A DNA stretch of 64,000 nt from Baekduia alba (GCF_028416635.1 NZ_CP114013.1:2728001-2792000), one strand, 5' to 3'; positions 32,843 to 41,345 are shown, numbered from the stretch's first letter. The notes: generated by a model not told the origin, from the letters alone. Made by a program: numbers and translations.

Positions 32843-34189
32843 GTGCGCAGCCTTCGCGGTCGCCTGACGCTCGGCGTCCTGCTCGTCCTCGCGGCGGTCG
32901 TCGTGGGCGCGGGCGCGGCCGCGCTGCACGAGGTCGACAAGTCCGAGCGCGCGGCGCTGGACGACCGGCTGCGCCGCACCGCGGAGCTGACGCGGCCGAC
33001 CGCGGTCGCCGCGGTGCAGAACGAGCTGCCGGGCCGCGACCCGCGGCTGGACGCCGTGCTGCGCGCCACCGGCAGCTCGCTGCGGCTGACGCTGGGCCGC
33101 GTCACGCTGGTCGACGCCGGGCCGCGGCCGCCGTCGCACGGCGCGCTGCCGCGCGGGCTGTCGACGTTCAGCAGCGACGGCCGCCGCTACCGCGCCTACG
33201 TCACGACGCTGAGCGATCCGGAGATCGGCGGGCGCGCGCGCCTGGAGGTCGTCTCGTCGCTGCGCGGGACCGAGCAGCGGATCGACGACCTCCGCGAGCG
33301 GGTCGCGCTGATCGGCGCCGCGGGCGTGATCCTCTCGGGCATCCTGGTGTGGTTGATCGCGTCGGTCGTGCTGCGGCCGCTGCGGCGCCTGCGCGCGGTG
33401 ACGGCGTCGATCGCCGACGACGAGGACCTGGGCCGGCGCGTGCCCGACGACAGCGGCCCGCAGGAGCTGCGCTCGGTCGCCCGGTCGTTCAACGCGATGC
33501 TCGCCCGGCTGGGGCGCTCGGCCGAGGACCGCGAGCGCGCGCTGGCCGCGACGCGGCGCTTCGCCGCCGACGCCGGCCACGAGCTGCGCACGCCGCTGAC
33601 CAGCGTCCAGGCCATCCTGTCGTCGCTGCGCCGCCATCCCGACCTGGACGGGCAGCGGCGCGGGGCGATGCTCGACGACGCGCTGGTCCAGCAGCGCCGG
33701 CTCGTCGACCTCCTCGACGGCCTGCAGGCGCTCGCGCGCGGGGAGGCGGGGCCGATCGAGCACGCGCCCGTCGACCTCACCGAACTGGTCGACGAGGTCG
33801 TCACCGCCGCGGGTGCGCGCCATCCGGAGGTCGCGGTCGCCGCGATGCTGCCCGAGGCGCCCGTGGTCGTCGACGGCTGGGAGCCGGGCCTGCGGCTGGT
33901 GGTCGAGAACCTGGTCAACAACGCCGTGCGCCACGGCGGCACGCGCGTGCACGTGACGCTGGAGGCCGCCGGCCCGGTCCTGGTCGTCGACGACGACGGC
34001 GCCGGCGTCCCGGACGCCGAGCGCGAGCGGATCTTCGCGCCGTTCGCCCGGATCGACGGGACGGATGCGCCGGGGTCGGGGCTGGGGCTGGCGCTGGTGG
34101 CCCAGCAGGCGGGGCATCACGGGGCGAGCGTGGCGGTGGAGCGGGCGCCGCAGCCGCTGGGCGGGGCGCGGTTCGCGGTGCGGTTCTAG
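32843..34189 (+). CDS. Sensor histidine kinase (HAMP-HisKA-HATPase)
   Basis: A 448-residue membrane kinase. Helix 1 (LGVLLVLAAVVVGAGAAAL) and helix 2 near 150-172 (VALIGAAGVILSGILVWLIASVVL) enclose an extracytoplasmic sensor of about 120 residues without a known domain. A HAMP region follows (RPLRRLRAVTASIADDEDLGRRVP), then HisKA with phospho-His in ADAGHELRTPLTSVQAIL, and the ATPase domain with N box VVENLVNNAVRHGG, G1 VDDDGAGVP and G2 GSGLGLALV. It is the cognate partner of the response regulator immediately upstream. The stimulus is unknown; co-transcription with an RTX protein suggests Ca2+ or envelope state. Confidence 0.92.
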   Translation: MRSLRGRLTLGVLLVLAAVVVGAGAAALHEVDKSERAALDDRLRRTAELTRPTAVAAVQNELPGRDPRLDAVLRATGSSLRLTLGRVTLVDAGPRPPSHGALPRGLSTFSSDGRRYRAYVTTLSDPEIGGRARLEVVSSLRGTEQRIDDLRERVALIGAAGVILSGILVWLIASVVLRPLRRLRAVTASIADDEDLGRRVPDDSGPQELRSVARSFNAMLARLGRSAEDRERALAATRRFAADAGHELRTPLTSVQAILSSLRRHPDLDGQRRGAMLDDALVQQRRLVDLLDGLQALARGEAGPIEHAPVDLTELVDEVVTAAGARHPEVAVAAMLPEAPVVVDGWEPGLRLVVENLVNNAVRHGGTRVHVTLEAAGPVLVVDDDGAGVPDAERERIFAPFARIDGTDAPGSGLGLALVAQQAGHHGASVAVERAPQPLGGARFAVRF

Positions 34190-34215
34190 GGGGCGGCGCG
34201 GCGCCACCGCCACCC

Positions 34216-35724
34216 TCAGCGCGCCGTCGGCGCCGCCAGCCGCGTCGGCGCCGCCCGCCCGCGCAGCGTCTCCTCGTCGCCGAGCGACCAGCGCGCCGGC
34301 TCCTCGCTCCCGTCGCGGCGCGCCCGCTCCAGCGCGGCCTCGGACGCGAGGACGCGGCCGTCGTGCTGCTTGGCCAGCTCGGTCAGGCGCGAGGCCTCGT
34401 TGACCGGGTCGCCGATCACCGTGTACTCGAAGCGCTGTTGGGCGCCGATGTTGCCGGCGACCGCGGTCCCGGCGGAGACGCCGATGCCGACGTCGCACTG
34501 CGGCACCTCGGCGGCGAGCCGCTCGCGCAGGATCCGGGCGGCGCGCAGCGCGGCGCCGGCGGCGTCGTCGTGGGGGAGCGGGGCGCCGAAGACGCACAGC
34601 GCGGCGTCGCCGACGAACTTGTTGACCGCGCCGCCCTCGCCGTCGACGACGTCGACCACGACGTGGAAGAACTCGTTGAGCAGCTCGACGACCTCGGCCG
34701 GCGGCCGCTGGTGGGCCAGCTCGGTCGAGCCGACCAGGTCGATGAACAACACGGCGACGTCGCGCTCCTCGCCGCCGAGCGTGATCCCGCGCTCCAGCGC
34801 CTGGCGCGCGACCTCCTCGCCGACCTGGCGGCCGAACAGGTCGCGCAGCTCCTCGCGCTCCTTCAGGCCCTCGACCATGCGGTTGAACCCGGCCTGGAGC
34901 AGGCCGACCTCGCTGCCGTCGTAGACGTCGACGTGCGCGTCGTCGCCGCGCTGGACCCGGCGTAGCGCGCCGCGCACGGCCTCCAGCGGATCGGCGAGCG
35001 ACCGCGCGGTGAGCGCCATCACCGCGACGCCGACGACGAGCGCGATGCCGCCGAGCAGCAGCGCGGTGACCGCGAGGCGGTGCGACGAAGCGTCGATCGT
35101 CCCGGTCAGGACGCCGGCGCCGACCAGCACCAGCCCGAGCACCGGCACGCCCGTGCCCAGGATGTAGGTCAACAGGATGCGCGCGGCGATGCCGGGCAGC
35201 GCGGGATCGTCCGGCACGTGGTCGGCGAGCGCGCGCGCCGCGACCGGCCGCAGGACGCGCTGGGCGAGCAGGTAGGCGACCGCGCAGGTCGCGGCGCCGG
35301 CCAGCCCGACCGTGATCGCGACGATCAGCGCCAGGTCGTGGTCGTAGCCGTAGTTGATGACCGTGAAGACGACGGCGCCGAGCGCCCACAGCGATCCGTG
35401 CACGAGCACCTCGCGCGCCGGCGTCAGCAGGACCGTCCGCTGCTCGGCGGCGGTCGGCGGGCGGTCCTCGCGCAGCCACGCGAGGACGGGGCGCAGGAGC
35501 CACAGCACCCAGAGCATCCCGATCGGGACCGCGAAGACGAGGTAGGCGACGAGCGCGAGGATGTTGACGCGCTGGGCCCGGTCGGGGTCGTCGACCGGCG
35601 GTAGCGGCAGGACCCAGCGGATCAGCGCGAAGACGATCGCCGCGCCGATGACGTTGGCGCCGATCATCAGGACGGCGTATGGGACGGCCAGCCGGCGCTC
35701 CAGATCGGACAGTCGGCTGAGCAT
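34216..35724 (-). CDS. Membrane adenylate/guanylate cyclase with HAMP domain (class III)
   Basis: A 502-residue protein with about six helices in the first 240 residues, a HAMP region (RSLADPLEAVRGALRRVQRGDDAHVDVYDGSEVGLLQAGFNRMVEGL) and a class III cyclase domain from about 310: metal Asp in AVLFIDLVGSTELA, second metal Asp in NKFVGDAALCVFGAP, and DVGIGVSAGTAVAGNIGAQQRFEYTVIGDPVNEASRLTELA. The layout matches mycobacterial Rv1318c-1320c-type cyclases. The Asp in EYTVIGDPVN where adenine specificity is read supports cAMP as product. It is convergent with the kinase gene and monocistronic. Confidence 0.9.
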   Translation of the reverse strand: MLSRLSDLERRLAVPYAVLMIGANVIGAAIVFALIRWVLPLPPVDDPDRAQRVNILALVAYLVFAVPIGMLWVLWLLRPVLAWLREDRPPTAAEQRTVLLTPAREVLVHGSLWALGAVVFTVINYGYDHDLALIVAITVGLAGAATCAVAYLLAQRVLRPVAARALADHVPDDPALPGIAARILLTYILGTGVPVLGLVLVGAGVLTGTIDASSHRLAVTALLLGGIALVVGVAVMALTARSLADPLEAVRGALRRVQRGDDAHVDVYDGSEVGLLQAGFNRMVEGLKEREELRDLFGRQVGEEVARQALERGITLGGEERDVAVLFIDLVGSTELAHQRPPAEVVELLNEFFHVVVDVVDGEGGAVNKFVGDAALCVFGAPLPHDDAAGAALRAARILRERLAAEVPQCDVGIGVSAGTAVAGNIGAQQRFEYTVIGDPVNEASRLTELAKQHDGRVLASEAALERARRDGSEEPARWSLGDEETLRGRAAPTRLAAPTAR

Positions 35725-35792
35725 CGCGCTGCGGAACCTACTTCTTGGCGCGGCTGCACCGTGGCACTGCCGCTGTTGACCGCGCGTTCAGT

Positions 35793-35809
35793 TAGTGTCG
35801 ACCGCCATG
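35793..35809 (+). promoter_or_regulatory. Leaderless-type promoter of the secreted hydrolase
   Basis: TAGTGT (35793-35798) lies 8 nt before the ATG at 35807 and no ribosome site is present. It argues against the alternative GTG at 35795, which would fall inside the -10 element. Confidence 0.5.
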
Positions 35810-37546
35810 CCGTCCGTCCCACGCTCCGCGCTGCTCGCCAGCGCGGCGGCGGCGCTGCTCGCGCTGCTGCCCGCCGCCACCGCCACCGCCGACCCCACGC
35901 CGTTCGGCCACGCCTGCACGCCCCAGAACGGCGTCCGCTTCTGCCCGACCACGGACCTCTCGTCCCGGCCGACCAGCTTCGACGGCACGCCGCTGGACGT
36001 CGACGTCACGCTGCCGTCCACGGGCGACGGCCCGTTCCCGACGATCCTGCTCCTGCACGGCCTCGGCGGCGACAAGACGTCGTTCGAGTCCACAGCCGGC
36101 GACAAGTCCTACAACAACTGGTTCTTCGCGCAGCAGGGCTACGCGGTCGTCACGCCGACCGCGCGCGGCTTCGGCGACTCGTGCGGCAAGCTGGAGTCGC
36201 GGACGCCGAGCTGCGCCACCGGGTGGACCCGGCTCGGCGACATGCGCTACGAGGTCCGCGACATCCAGACGCTCGTCGGCCAACTCGTCGACCAGGGCGT
36301 GGTCAAGCCGGACGCGATCGGCTCGACCGGCATCTCCTTCGGCGGCGGGTTCTCCACCATGTTGGCGTTCCTCAAGGACCGCGTCCGGTTGCCCGACGGC
36401 TCCTACGCGCCGTGGACGAGCCCGAAGGGCACGCCGATCTCGCTCACGGCCGCCTGGCCGCGCTGGCTGTGGTCCAACGGCGAGTCGATCTTCACGCGCA
36501 ACGGCCGCGGGCCGTGGTCGCGCACGCCCACCGGCGTCGAGGCGCAGGCCTACGCGGCCGGGATCTTCGCGGTCGCGCTGTCGGGCTTCACGGCGCCGAC
36601 CGGCGGCGACCTGAGCACGGACCTCACCAAGTGGAAGGCCCAGCTCGACAGCGGCAAGCTCGGCGCCGCGGTGCAGCCGACGCTCGACAACTCCTACAAG
36701 TACCACGGGGTCGCGGGGATGTCGGGCCCGCCCACCCCACTGCTGCTCCAGTCCGGCTGGACCGACGCGCTGTTCCCGGTCGGCCAGTCGCTCGGCGCCT
36801 ACGACCACATCCGTGCGCAGTCCAAGACCGCGCCGGTCGCGCTGCAGGTCGCCGACCTCGGCCACGACCCCGGCGCCAACCACCCCAAGGACGTCGCCGC
36901 GTTCGACCGCCAGGGCCTGGCGTTCTTCGACGCCTGGGTCAAGGGCTCGGGCGGCAGCAAGCCCGCGCCGGGCTCGGTCACCGCGTACACGACGACCTGC
37001 CCGAAGACCGCGGCGTCGGGCGGCGGTCCGTTCAAGGCCTCGTCCTTCGGCGCGCTGGCCACGTCGACGCTGCGCTTCGGCACGAGCAAGGCGCTGAAGA
37101 TCACGTCCAAGGGCGGCAACGCCAAGCTCGCGGCCGAGCTGTCGCCGCTGGCGGGCGCGATGGGCACGCACTGCGCGACGCACACGCCCGACAAGGCCAG
37201 CCACGCGACGCTCAGCACGACGGCGAGAGGTCAGACGCTGATCGGCCAGCCGGTCATCACGGGCCGGGCGGTCGTCAAGGGCCGCTATGGCCAGCTCGAC
37301 GCCCGCGTCTGGGACCAGGACCCGGCGACCGGCAAGGTCAAGCTCGTCGACCGCGGCGCCTACCGGTTGACCGACGACTTCACGGGGTCGTTCCGCTTCA
37401 CGCTGGACGGCAACGGCTGGAAGTTCCCCAAGGGCCACAAGATCGTCGTCGAGCTGCTGGGCCGCGACGCGCCGACCTATGGGCCGAGCCCGGCGACGTT
37501 CAGCGCGACGCTGACCAAGGTGAAGGTGGCGCTGCCGATCCGGTAG
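35807..37546 (+). CDS. Secreted CocE/NonD family alpha/beta hydrolase
   Basis: A 579-residue protein with a Sec signal peptide (SVPRSALLASAAAALLALL, cleavage near TATA-DP). The X-Pro dipeptidyl-peptidase/CocE-like fold shows FPTILLLHGLGGDKTSF (oxyanion region), nucleophile Ser in IGSTGISFGGGFSTML, a probable acid in SGWTDALFPV and the His in LGHDPGANHP. A C-terminal jelly-roll-like domain follows (from about residue 430), common in this family. It should hydrolyse an ester or peptide bond outside the cell. The ATG at 35807 is chosen over GTG 35795 because of the promoter position. Confidence 0.82.
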   Translation: MPSVPRSALLASAAAALLALLPAATATADPTPFGHACTPQNGVRFCPTTDLSSRPTSFDGTPLDVDVTLPSTGDGPFPTILLLHGLGGDKTSFESTAGDKSYNNWFFAQQGYAVVTPTARGFGDSCGKLESRTPSCATGWTRLGDMRYEVRDIQTLVGQLVDQGVVKPDAIGSTGISFGGGFSTMLAFLKDRVRLPDGSYAPWTSPKGTPISLTAAWPRWLWSNGESIFTRNGRGPWSRTPTGVEAQAYAAGIFAVALSGFTAPTGGDLSTDLTKWKAQLDSGKLGAAVQPTLDNSYKYHGVAGMSGPPTPLLLQSGWTDALFPVGQSLGAYDHIRAQSKTAPVALQVADLGHDPGANHPKDVAAFDRQGLAFFDAWVKGSGGSKPAPGSVTAYTTTCPKTAASGGGPFKASSFGALATSTLRFGTSKALKITSKGGNAKLAAELSPLAGAMGTHCATHTPDKASHATLSTTARGQTLIGQPVITGRAVVKGRYGQLDARVWDQDPATGKVKLVDRGAYRLTDDFTGSFRFTLDGNGWKFPKGHKIVVELLGRDAPTYGPSPATFSATLTKVKVALPIR

Positions 37547-37562
37547 CGCGACACTGGGAGGC

Positions 37563-38426
37563 GTGATCGAGCATCACGTCTCCCCCGTAGGGGACTGGGA
37601 GACCGCCAGCCGCCCACCGCACCCGGCGCTCGCGCCGTTCGTCGCGCGGGGCTACACCGGCTACGCGGAGACCGGCGCGCCGCCGCGGCGCCTCGAGGTG
37701 CCGCACGCGGCGATCGTCGTCATCGTCAACCTCGGCCCGCCGCTGGCCGTCGACGACTCCGGGCCGCTCGGGTCGTTCGTAGCCGGCCTGTACGACCGCG
37801 CGGCCGTCACGCACCAGCCCGGCGAGCAGGCCGGGATCCAGCTGGACCTCACGCCGCTGGGCGCCCGGATGCTGCTCGGGCTGCCGATGCGCGAGATCGC
37901 GCGCCGGGTGGTCGCGCTGGAGGATCTGGTCGGCGACGGGCTGGTCGACCGCCTGCGCGACACCGCGAGCTGGGCCGCGCGCTTCGACCTGCTCGACGCG
38001 TTCCTGCTCGCGCGGCTGGACCGCGCGGTGGCGCCGCGACCCGACGTCGCGTTCGCGTGGTCGCGGCTGGTGGCGACCCACGGCGCGGTCGGCGTGGCGC
38101 AGCTGTGCGCCGAGCTGGGCTGCAGCCGGCGGCACCTGGCCGCGCGCTTCGGCGACGACGTCGGCCTCGCGCCCAAGGCGGTCGGGCGGATCCTGCGCTT
38201 CCAGCGCGTCCTCGGCCTGCTCGCGGACGACGGCGGCGCGGGGCGCTTCGCCGAGATCGCGGCCGCCGGCGGCTACTACGACCAGCCGCACCTCAACCGC
38301 GACTTCCGCGAGCTCGCCGGCTGCACGCCGACCGAGTACCTCGCGCGCGTCCTGCCGGAGGGCCGCGGCGTCGCGGCGCCGGACGCGTTCCCAAACGTCC
38401 AAGACGAGGCCGTGCGCGCGGCGTAG
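37563..38426 (+). CDS. AraC family transcriptional regulator
   Basis: A 287-residue regulator starting at GTG behind GGGAGG. The N-terminal ligand domain (HPALAPFVARGYTGYAETGAPPRRLEVPHAAIVVIVNLG) resembles the DUF6597 type. The C-terminal double HTH reads GVAQLCAELGCSRRHLAARFGDDVGLAPKAVGRILRFQRVL and AEIAAAGGYYDQPHLNRDFRELAGCTPTEYL. It is followed 10 nt later by a VOC protein, a frequent pairing; the VOC gene also has a promoter of its own. Effector and targets are unknown. Confidence 0.9.
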   Translation: MIEHHVSPVGDWETASRPPHPALAPFVARGYTGYAETGAPPRRLEVPHAAIVVIVNLGPPLAVDDSGPLGSFVAGLYDRAAVTHQPGEQAGIQLDLTPLGARMLLGLPMREIARRVVALEDLVGDGLVDRLRDTASWAARFDLLDAFLLARLDRAVAPRPDVAFAWSRLVATHGAVGVAQLCAELGCSRRHLAARFGDDVGLAPKAVGRILRFQRVLGLLADDGGAGRFAEIAAAGGYYDQPHLNRDFRELAGCTPTEYLARVLPEGRGVAAPDAFPNVQDEAVRAA

Positions 38427-38439
38427 CGTCCGCGCCATG
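38424..38439 (+). promoter_or_regulatory. Leaderless-type promoter of the VOC gene
   Basis: TAGCGT (38424-38429) lies exactly 7 nt before the ATG at 38437, and its first three bases are the AraC gene's stop codon. This allows the VOC gene to be expressed separately from AraC. Confidence 0.45.
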
Positions 38440-38811
38440 GCTCAGATCATCCCGACGTTCCGCTATGACGACGCCCGCGCCGCGATCGCGTTCCTGCGCG
38501 ACGCCTTCGGCTTTGCCGAGCACGCGGTGCACCAGCGCGACGGCGTCGTCCACCACGCCGAGCTCAAGCTGGGCGACGCCTACATCATGCTCGGCGAGCG
38601 GCCGCGCGGCGACGGCGACGGCGACTTCCCCGGCGACGCGACCACGACCTACGTGGTGACCGACGACCCCGACGCCGGCTTCGCCCGCGCGGTCGCGGCC
38701 GGCGCCGAGGTCGTGCGCGCGGTCTTCGACACCGACTACGGCTCGCGCGACTTCGCCGTCAAGGATCCGGGCGGCAACGTCTGGTCCTTCGGCACGTACC
38801 GTCCCGATTGA
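38437..38811 (+). CDS. VOC family (glyoxalase/bleomycin-resistance-like) protein
   Basis: A 124-residue protein of two beta-alpha-beta-beta-beta units: IIPTFRYDDARAAIAFLRDAFGFAEHAVHQRDGVVHHAELKLGDAYIMLGE and TTTYVVTDDPDAGFARAVAAGAEVVRAVFDTDYGSRDFAVKDPGGNVWSFGTY. The ending 'F.V.DP.GN.W.FGTY' is typical of PhnB-like/VOC proteins. It may bind or modify a small electrophile or antibiotic; no specific activity can be claimed. Paired with the AraC regulator upstream. Its stop codon lies in the -35 box of the ABC-F promoter. Confidence 0.85.
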   Translation: MAQIIPTFRYDDARAAIAFLRDAFGFAEHAVHQRDGVVHHAELKLGDAYIMLGERPRGDGDGDFPGDATTTYVVTDDPDAGFARAVAAGAEVVRAVFDTDYGSRDFAVKDPGGNVWSFGTYRPD

Positions 38812-38837
38812 CGGCGCGCGGGGTCGTTCGCTACCTT
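38808..38837 (+). promoter_or_regulatory. Promoter of the ABC-F leader transcript
   Basis: TTGACG (38808-38813), an 18-bp spacer and TACCTT (38832-38837) match the spacing and -35 sequence of the MBL promoter at 15463. Transcription would start near 38844, giving a leader of about 140 nt before the ABC-F gene. Confidence 0.6.
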
Positions 38838-38864
38838 GGTCGGCGGCCCGACGAGGGCCACCGC

Positions 38865-38882
38865 ATGCGTGACGTGAACTAG
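38865..38882 (+). CDS. Five-codon leader ORF (MRDVN) upstream of the ABC-F gene
   Basis: ATG-CGT-GAC-GTG-AAC-TAG is the first start codon of the predicted leader transcript, about 21 nt from its 5' end. It is followed 17 nt later by a strong stem-loop. ABC-F antibiotic-resistance genes in actinobacteria and firmicutes are known to be controlled by ribosome stalling on such tiny ORFs, so a regulatory role is inferred. Coding status is not provable from length. Confidence 0.45.
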   Translation: MRDVN

Positions 38883-38899
38883 ACAGCCGCCCTGAGTCC

Positions 38900-38931
38900 G
38901 ACCGGCCCCGCGCCTTCCGCGCCCGCCGGTC
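38900..38931 (+). terminator. Stem-loop in the ABC-F leader (possible attenuator)
   Basis: GACCGGC (38900-38906) pairs with GCCGGTC (38925-38931); inside the loop GCG (38910-38912) can pair with CGC (38918-38920). It lies between the leader ORF and the ABC-F ribosome site. A stalled ribosome on the leader ORF could alter its folding. No T-tract follows, so termination would be of the high-GC type. Confidence 0.45.
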
Positions 38932-38983
38932 GCGCGCTGCTGCCTTCCCGCATCTCGTCACTTCCTCCCCAAGGAGCACCCGC

Positions 38984-40600
38984 ATGCCGTCGACCCTTCT
39001 CGACGCCCGCAGCATCACGAAGCACTTCGGCGCCCGTACTGTCCTGCAGGACGTGGACGTGCGCGTCGACGCAGGCACCCGGCTCGCGCTGATCGGCCCC
39101 AACGGGTCCGGCAAGTCCACGCTGCTGCGGGCGCTGGCCGGGATCGAGCCGCTGGACGGCGGGACCGTCCAGCGCTTCGGCACGGTCGGCTACCTGCCGC
39201 AGCTCGCCGACGTCCCCGGCGCCGCGGGCCGCGCCTCGGTGCGCGACACGATCATGGAGCGCCTGGGCGTCGCGGCCGCCGCGCGGGCGGTCGAGCGCGA
39301 GGAGACCCGGCTGGCCGCCGGCGACCTCGACGCGGTCGGGCCGCACGCCGCCGCGCTGGAGCGCTGGATGGCGCTGGGCGGCGCCGACGCCGAGGCACGC
39401 GTCGCCGCCGCCGCCGACGAGCTCGGGTTGTCGATGGCGTTGCTCGACCGGCCGCTCGGCACGCTGTCCGGCGGCCAGGCGGCGCGCGCCGGCCTGGCGG
39501 TGCTGCGCGCGGCGCGCTTCGACGTCGTCGCCCTCGACGAGCCGACCAACCACCTCGACGCCGACGGCCTGGAGCGCCTGGCCGCGCTGCTGGGCGGCCG
39601 CGCCGGCGGCGTCGTGATGGTCTCCCACGATCGCGCCCTGCTCGAGCGCTCGGCGACGACCCTGCTGGAGCTCGACGGGCGCACCGGCGCGGCCGCGCAC
39701 TACGCCGGCGGCTGGGCGGCCTACGTCCACGAGCGCGACGCCGCCCGCGCGCGAGCGGTCGCCGAGCATGAGCAGGCGCTGGCCGAGCGGGCGCACCTGG
39801 CCGCCGCGATCACCGAGACGCGCGCCCGCGCGCAGTCGGCGATGGGCAAGGTCCACCACCGCCCGCGCGACGGCGACCGGCACAGCGAGGAGTGGGTCAA
39901 GTCCCGCGCGCAGGGCATGCAGCGCCGCGCGGCGCGCGTCGAGAGCCGGCTGGACCGGATCGAGGTCCCTGACAAGCCGTGGGACGACGCGCCGTTGAAG
40001 CTGGTGCTGTCGCCCGCCGAGCGCCGCGGCGGCGCGGTCGTGGCGCTGGAAGGCGCGGTGCTGCGCCGCGGGTCGTTCACGGTCGGCCCGCTCGACCTTG
40101 CGGTCGGCTACGGCGACCGCGTGCTCCTGCACGGCCCCAACGGCTCGGGCAAGTCCACCATCCTCGCCGCGCTGCTCGGCGAGCTGGTCCCGGAGCGGGG
40201 CCGGCGGCTGGCCGCACCGTCGGCCGTGATCGCGCGGCTCGGCCAGGAGCGCGACGCGCTGAGCGCCCACGTGCCGCTGGCGGCGTCGGTCCGGGCGATC
40301 ACGGGCCTGGACGAGTCCGACGCCCGGACGGCGCTGGCGACCTTCGGGCTGGGCGCGGACCACGCCGCGCGCCGGGCGGCGACGCTGTCGCCGGGCGAGC
40401 GGACGCGCGCGGAGCTCGCGGTGCTGGCCCACCGCCGCGCGGCGTGCCTGCTGCTCGACGAGCCGACGAACCACCTCGATGTCGAGTCGCTCGAGGTGCT
40501 GGAGGGGGCGCTGCGCGAGTGGGCGGGGGCGTTGGTGGTCGCGACCCATGACGTGCGGTTGCGCGAGGCGCTGGGGTTGGAGCGGGTGGTGGCGCTGTAG
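38984..40600 (+). CDS. ABC-F family ATP-binding protein (ribosome-protection type candidate)
   Basis: The 538-residue soluble protein has two ABC cassettes and no membrane segment. Cassette 1: Walker A GPNGSGKST, signature LSGGQAAR, Walker B VVALDEPTNHLD. Cassette 2: GPNGSGKST, degenerate signature LSPGERTR, LLLDEPTNHLD. The inter-domain linker (about 235-330) is long, charged and helical, rich in Ala/Arg/Glu (ERDAARARAVAEHEQALAERAHLAAAITETRARAQ), as required to reach the ribosomal P site. Such proteins either protect against antibiotics acting on the 50S subunit or act as translation factors. AAGGAG precedes the ATG. The preceding leader with promoter, tiny ORF and hairpin favours an antibiotic-inducible role. 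Confidence 0.9.
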   Translation: MPSTLLDARSITKHFGARTVLQDVDVRVDAGTRLALIGPNGSGKSTLLRALAGIEPLDGGTVQRFGTVGYLPQLADVPGAAGRASVRDTIMERLGVAAAARAVEREETRLAAGDLDAVGPHAAALERWMALGGADAEARVAAAADELGLSMALLDRPLGTLSGGQAARAGLAVLRAARFDVVALDEPTNHLDADGLERLAALLGGRAGGVVMVSHDRALLERSATTLLELDGRTGAAAHYAGGWAAYVHERDAARARAVAEHEQALAERAHLAAAITETRARAQSAMGKVHHRPRDGDRHSEEWVKSRAQGMQRRAARVESRLDRIEVPDKPWDDAPLKLVLSPAERRGGAVVALEGAVLRRGSFTVGPLDLAVGYGDRVLLHGPNGSGKSTILAALLGELVPERGRRLAAPSAVIARLGQERDALSAHVPLAASVRAITGLDESDARTALATFGLGADHAARRAATLSPGERTRAELAVLAHRRAACLLLDEPTNHLDVESLEVLEGALREWAGALVVATHDVRLREALGLERVVAL

Positions 40601-40604
40601 TCCG

Positions 40605-40783
40605 GCGTTGGCTGGCGCTCAGCTCGGGCGCTTGTGGTGCGCGGTTGAGGGCGTCAAGGGCGAGCAGCCGAAAGGGCGACGCGACCGCTGCCGGCGTGGC
40701 GCCGCCCCTCGCCTCGTTGCCCTGGCTGCCCTCAGCCACGCACCGCACCACACCCACACCCCGAGTTGAGCGCCAACCAACGC
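40605..40783. repeat. Long imperfect inverted repeat between the ABC-F and UspA genes
   Basis: The outer arms 40605-40628 and 40760-40783 are complementary over 24 positions with one mismatch and one G-T pair (starts GCGTTGGCTGGCGCTC; ends GAGCGCCAACCAACGC). Inside, TGTGGTGC and GCACCACA-like blocks and a GGTTGAGGGC / GCCCTCAGCC pair continue the symmetry less perfectly to about 40662 and 40720. The element fills the gap between two convergent genes. It contains no credible ORF. It could be a bidirectional terminator, a REP/MITE-like repeat or a structured RNA. Confidence 0.7.
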
Positions 40784-40797
40784 CCGCGCCCGCGACC

Positions 40798-41283
40798 TCA
40801 CCCCGCGCTGTCGTCCGCCACGTCCGGCAGGTGCCCCACGAACACCGCCACGCCCGCGCTGTGCAGCACGTGTTGGCTCACCGACCCGAACATCGCGCCG
40901 ATGCGCCCAAGGCCCCGGGCGCCGAGGACGACGGCGTCGTGACCGCCGTCGTGGACCTGGGCGACGATCTCGGGGCCGGCGTGGCCGCGGCGGGTGACGG
41001 AGTCGACCGGCTGGTCGTCGGGCACCGCGTCGAGCGCGGCGCGCATCGTCTTCTCGGCGCCGCGGTCGGCGTCGCCCTGCATGGCGACCGGGTCGACGCC
41101 GGCGCCGTAGGCCAGCGCGGCGCTCTCGTTGACGTTGGGGATCACGGTCAGGACCGTCAACCGGCTGCGGTCGCGCTCGGCCAGCGCCAGCGCCATGGTG
41201 AGCGCGAGGTCGGAGTGGCGGGAGCCGTCGACGGCGACGAGGATCTTGTGGAAGGTGGGGCGATCGGGCATGTCGTCCTCCAT
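40798..41283 (-). CDS. Universal stress protein (UspA family)
   Basis: A single-domain UspA protein of 161 residues: HKILVAVDGSRHSDLALTMALALAERDRSRLTVLTVIP at the N-terminus and the ATP-binding signature in VVLGARGLGRIGAMFGSVSQHVLHSAGVAVFV (G-2x-G-9x-GS pattern). It starts at ATG 41283, or possibly 41271 (MPDRPTF). A GGGGCG-AGGA-CGCCCC hairpin (41303-41318) lies in its 5' region. It is divergent from the TetR-CDF operon and shares an intergenic palindrome with it. Confidence 0.9.
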   Translation of the reverse strand: MEDDMPDRPTFHKILVAVDGSRHSDLALTMALALAERDRSRLTVLTVIPNVNESAALAYGAGVDPVAMQGDADRGAEKTMRAALDAVPDDQPVDSVTRRGHAGPEIVAQVHDGGHDAVVLGARGLGRIGAMFGSVSQHVLHSAGVAVFVGHLPDVADDSAG

Positions 41284-41345
41284 GTTCGCTCACGCGGCAA
41301 CCGGGGCGAGGACGCCCCGCCGCAGCCGCGCGGGCTTCGGCCGTA

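Noticed and set aside
32033-35503. 1156-codon minus-strand frame covering the response regulator and kinase
   Set aside because: Composition is low-complexity Arg/Ala/Gly with no domain; the opposite strand has complete two-component proteins.
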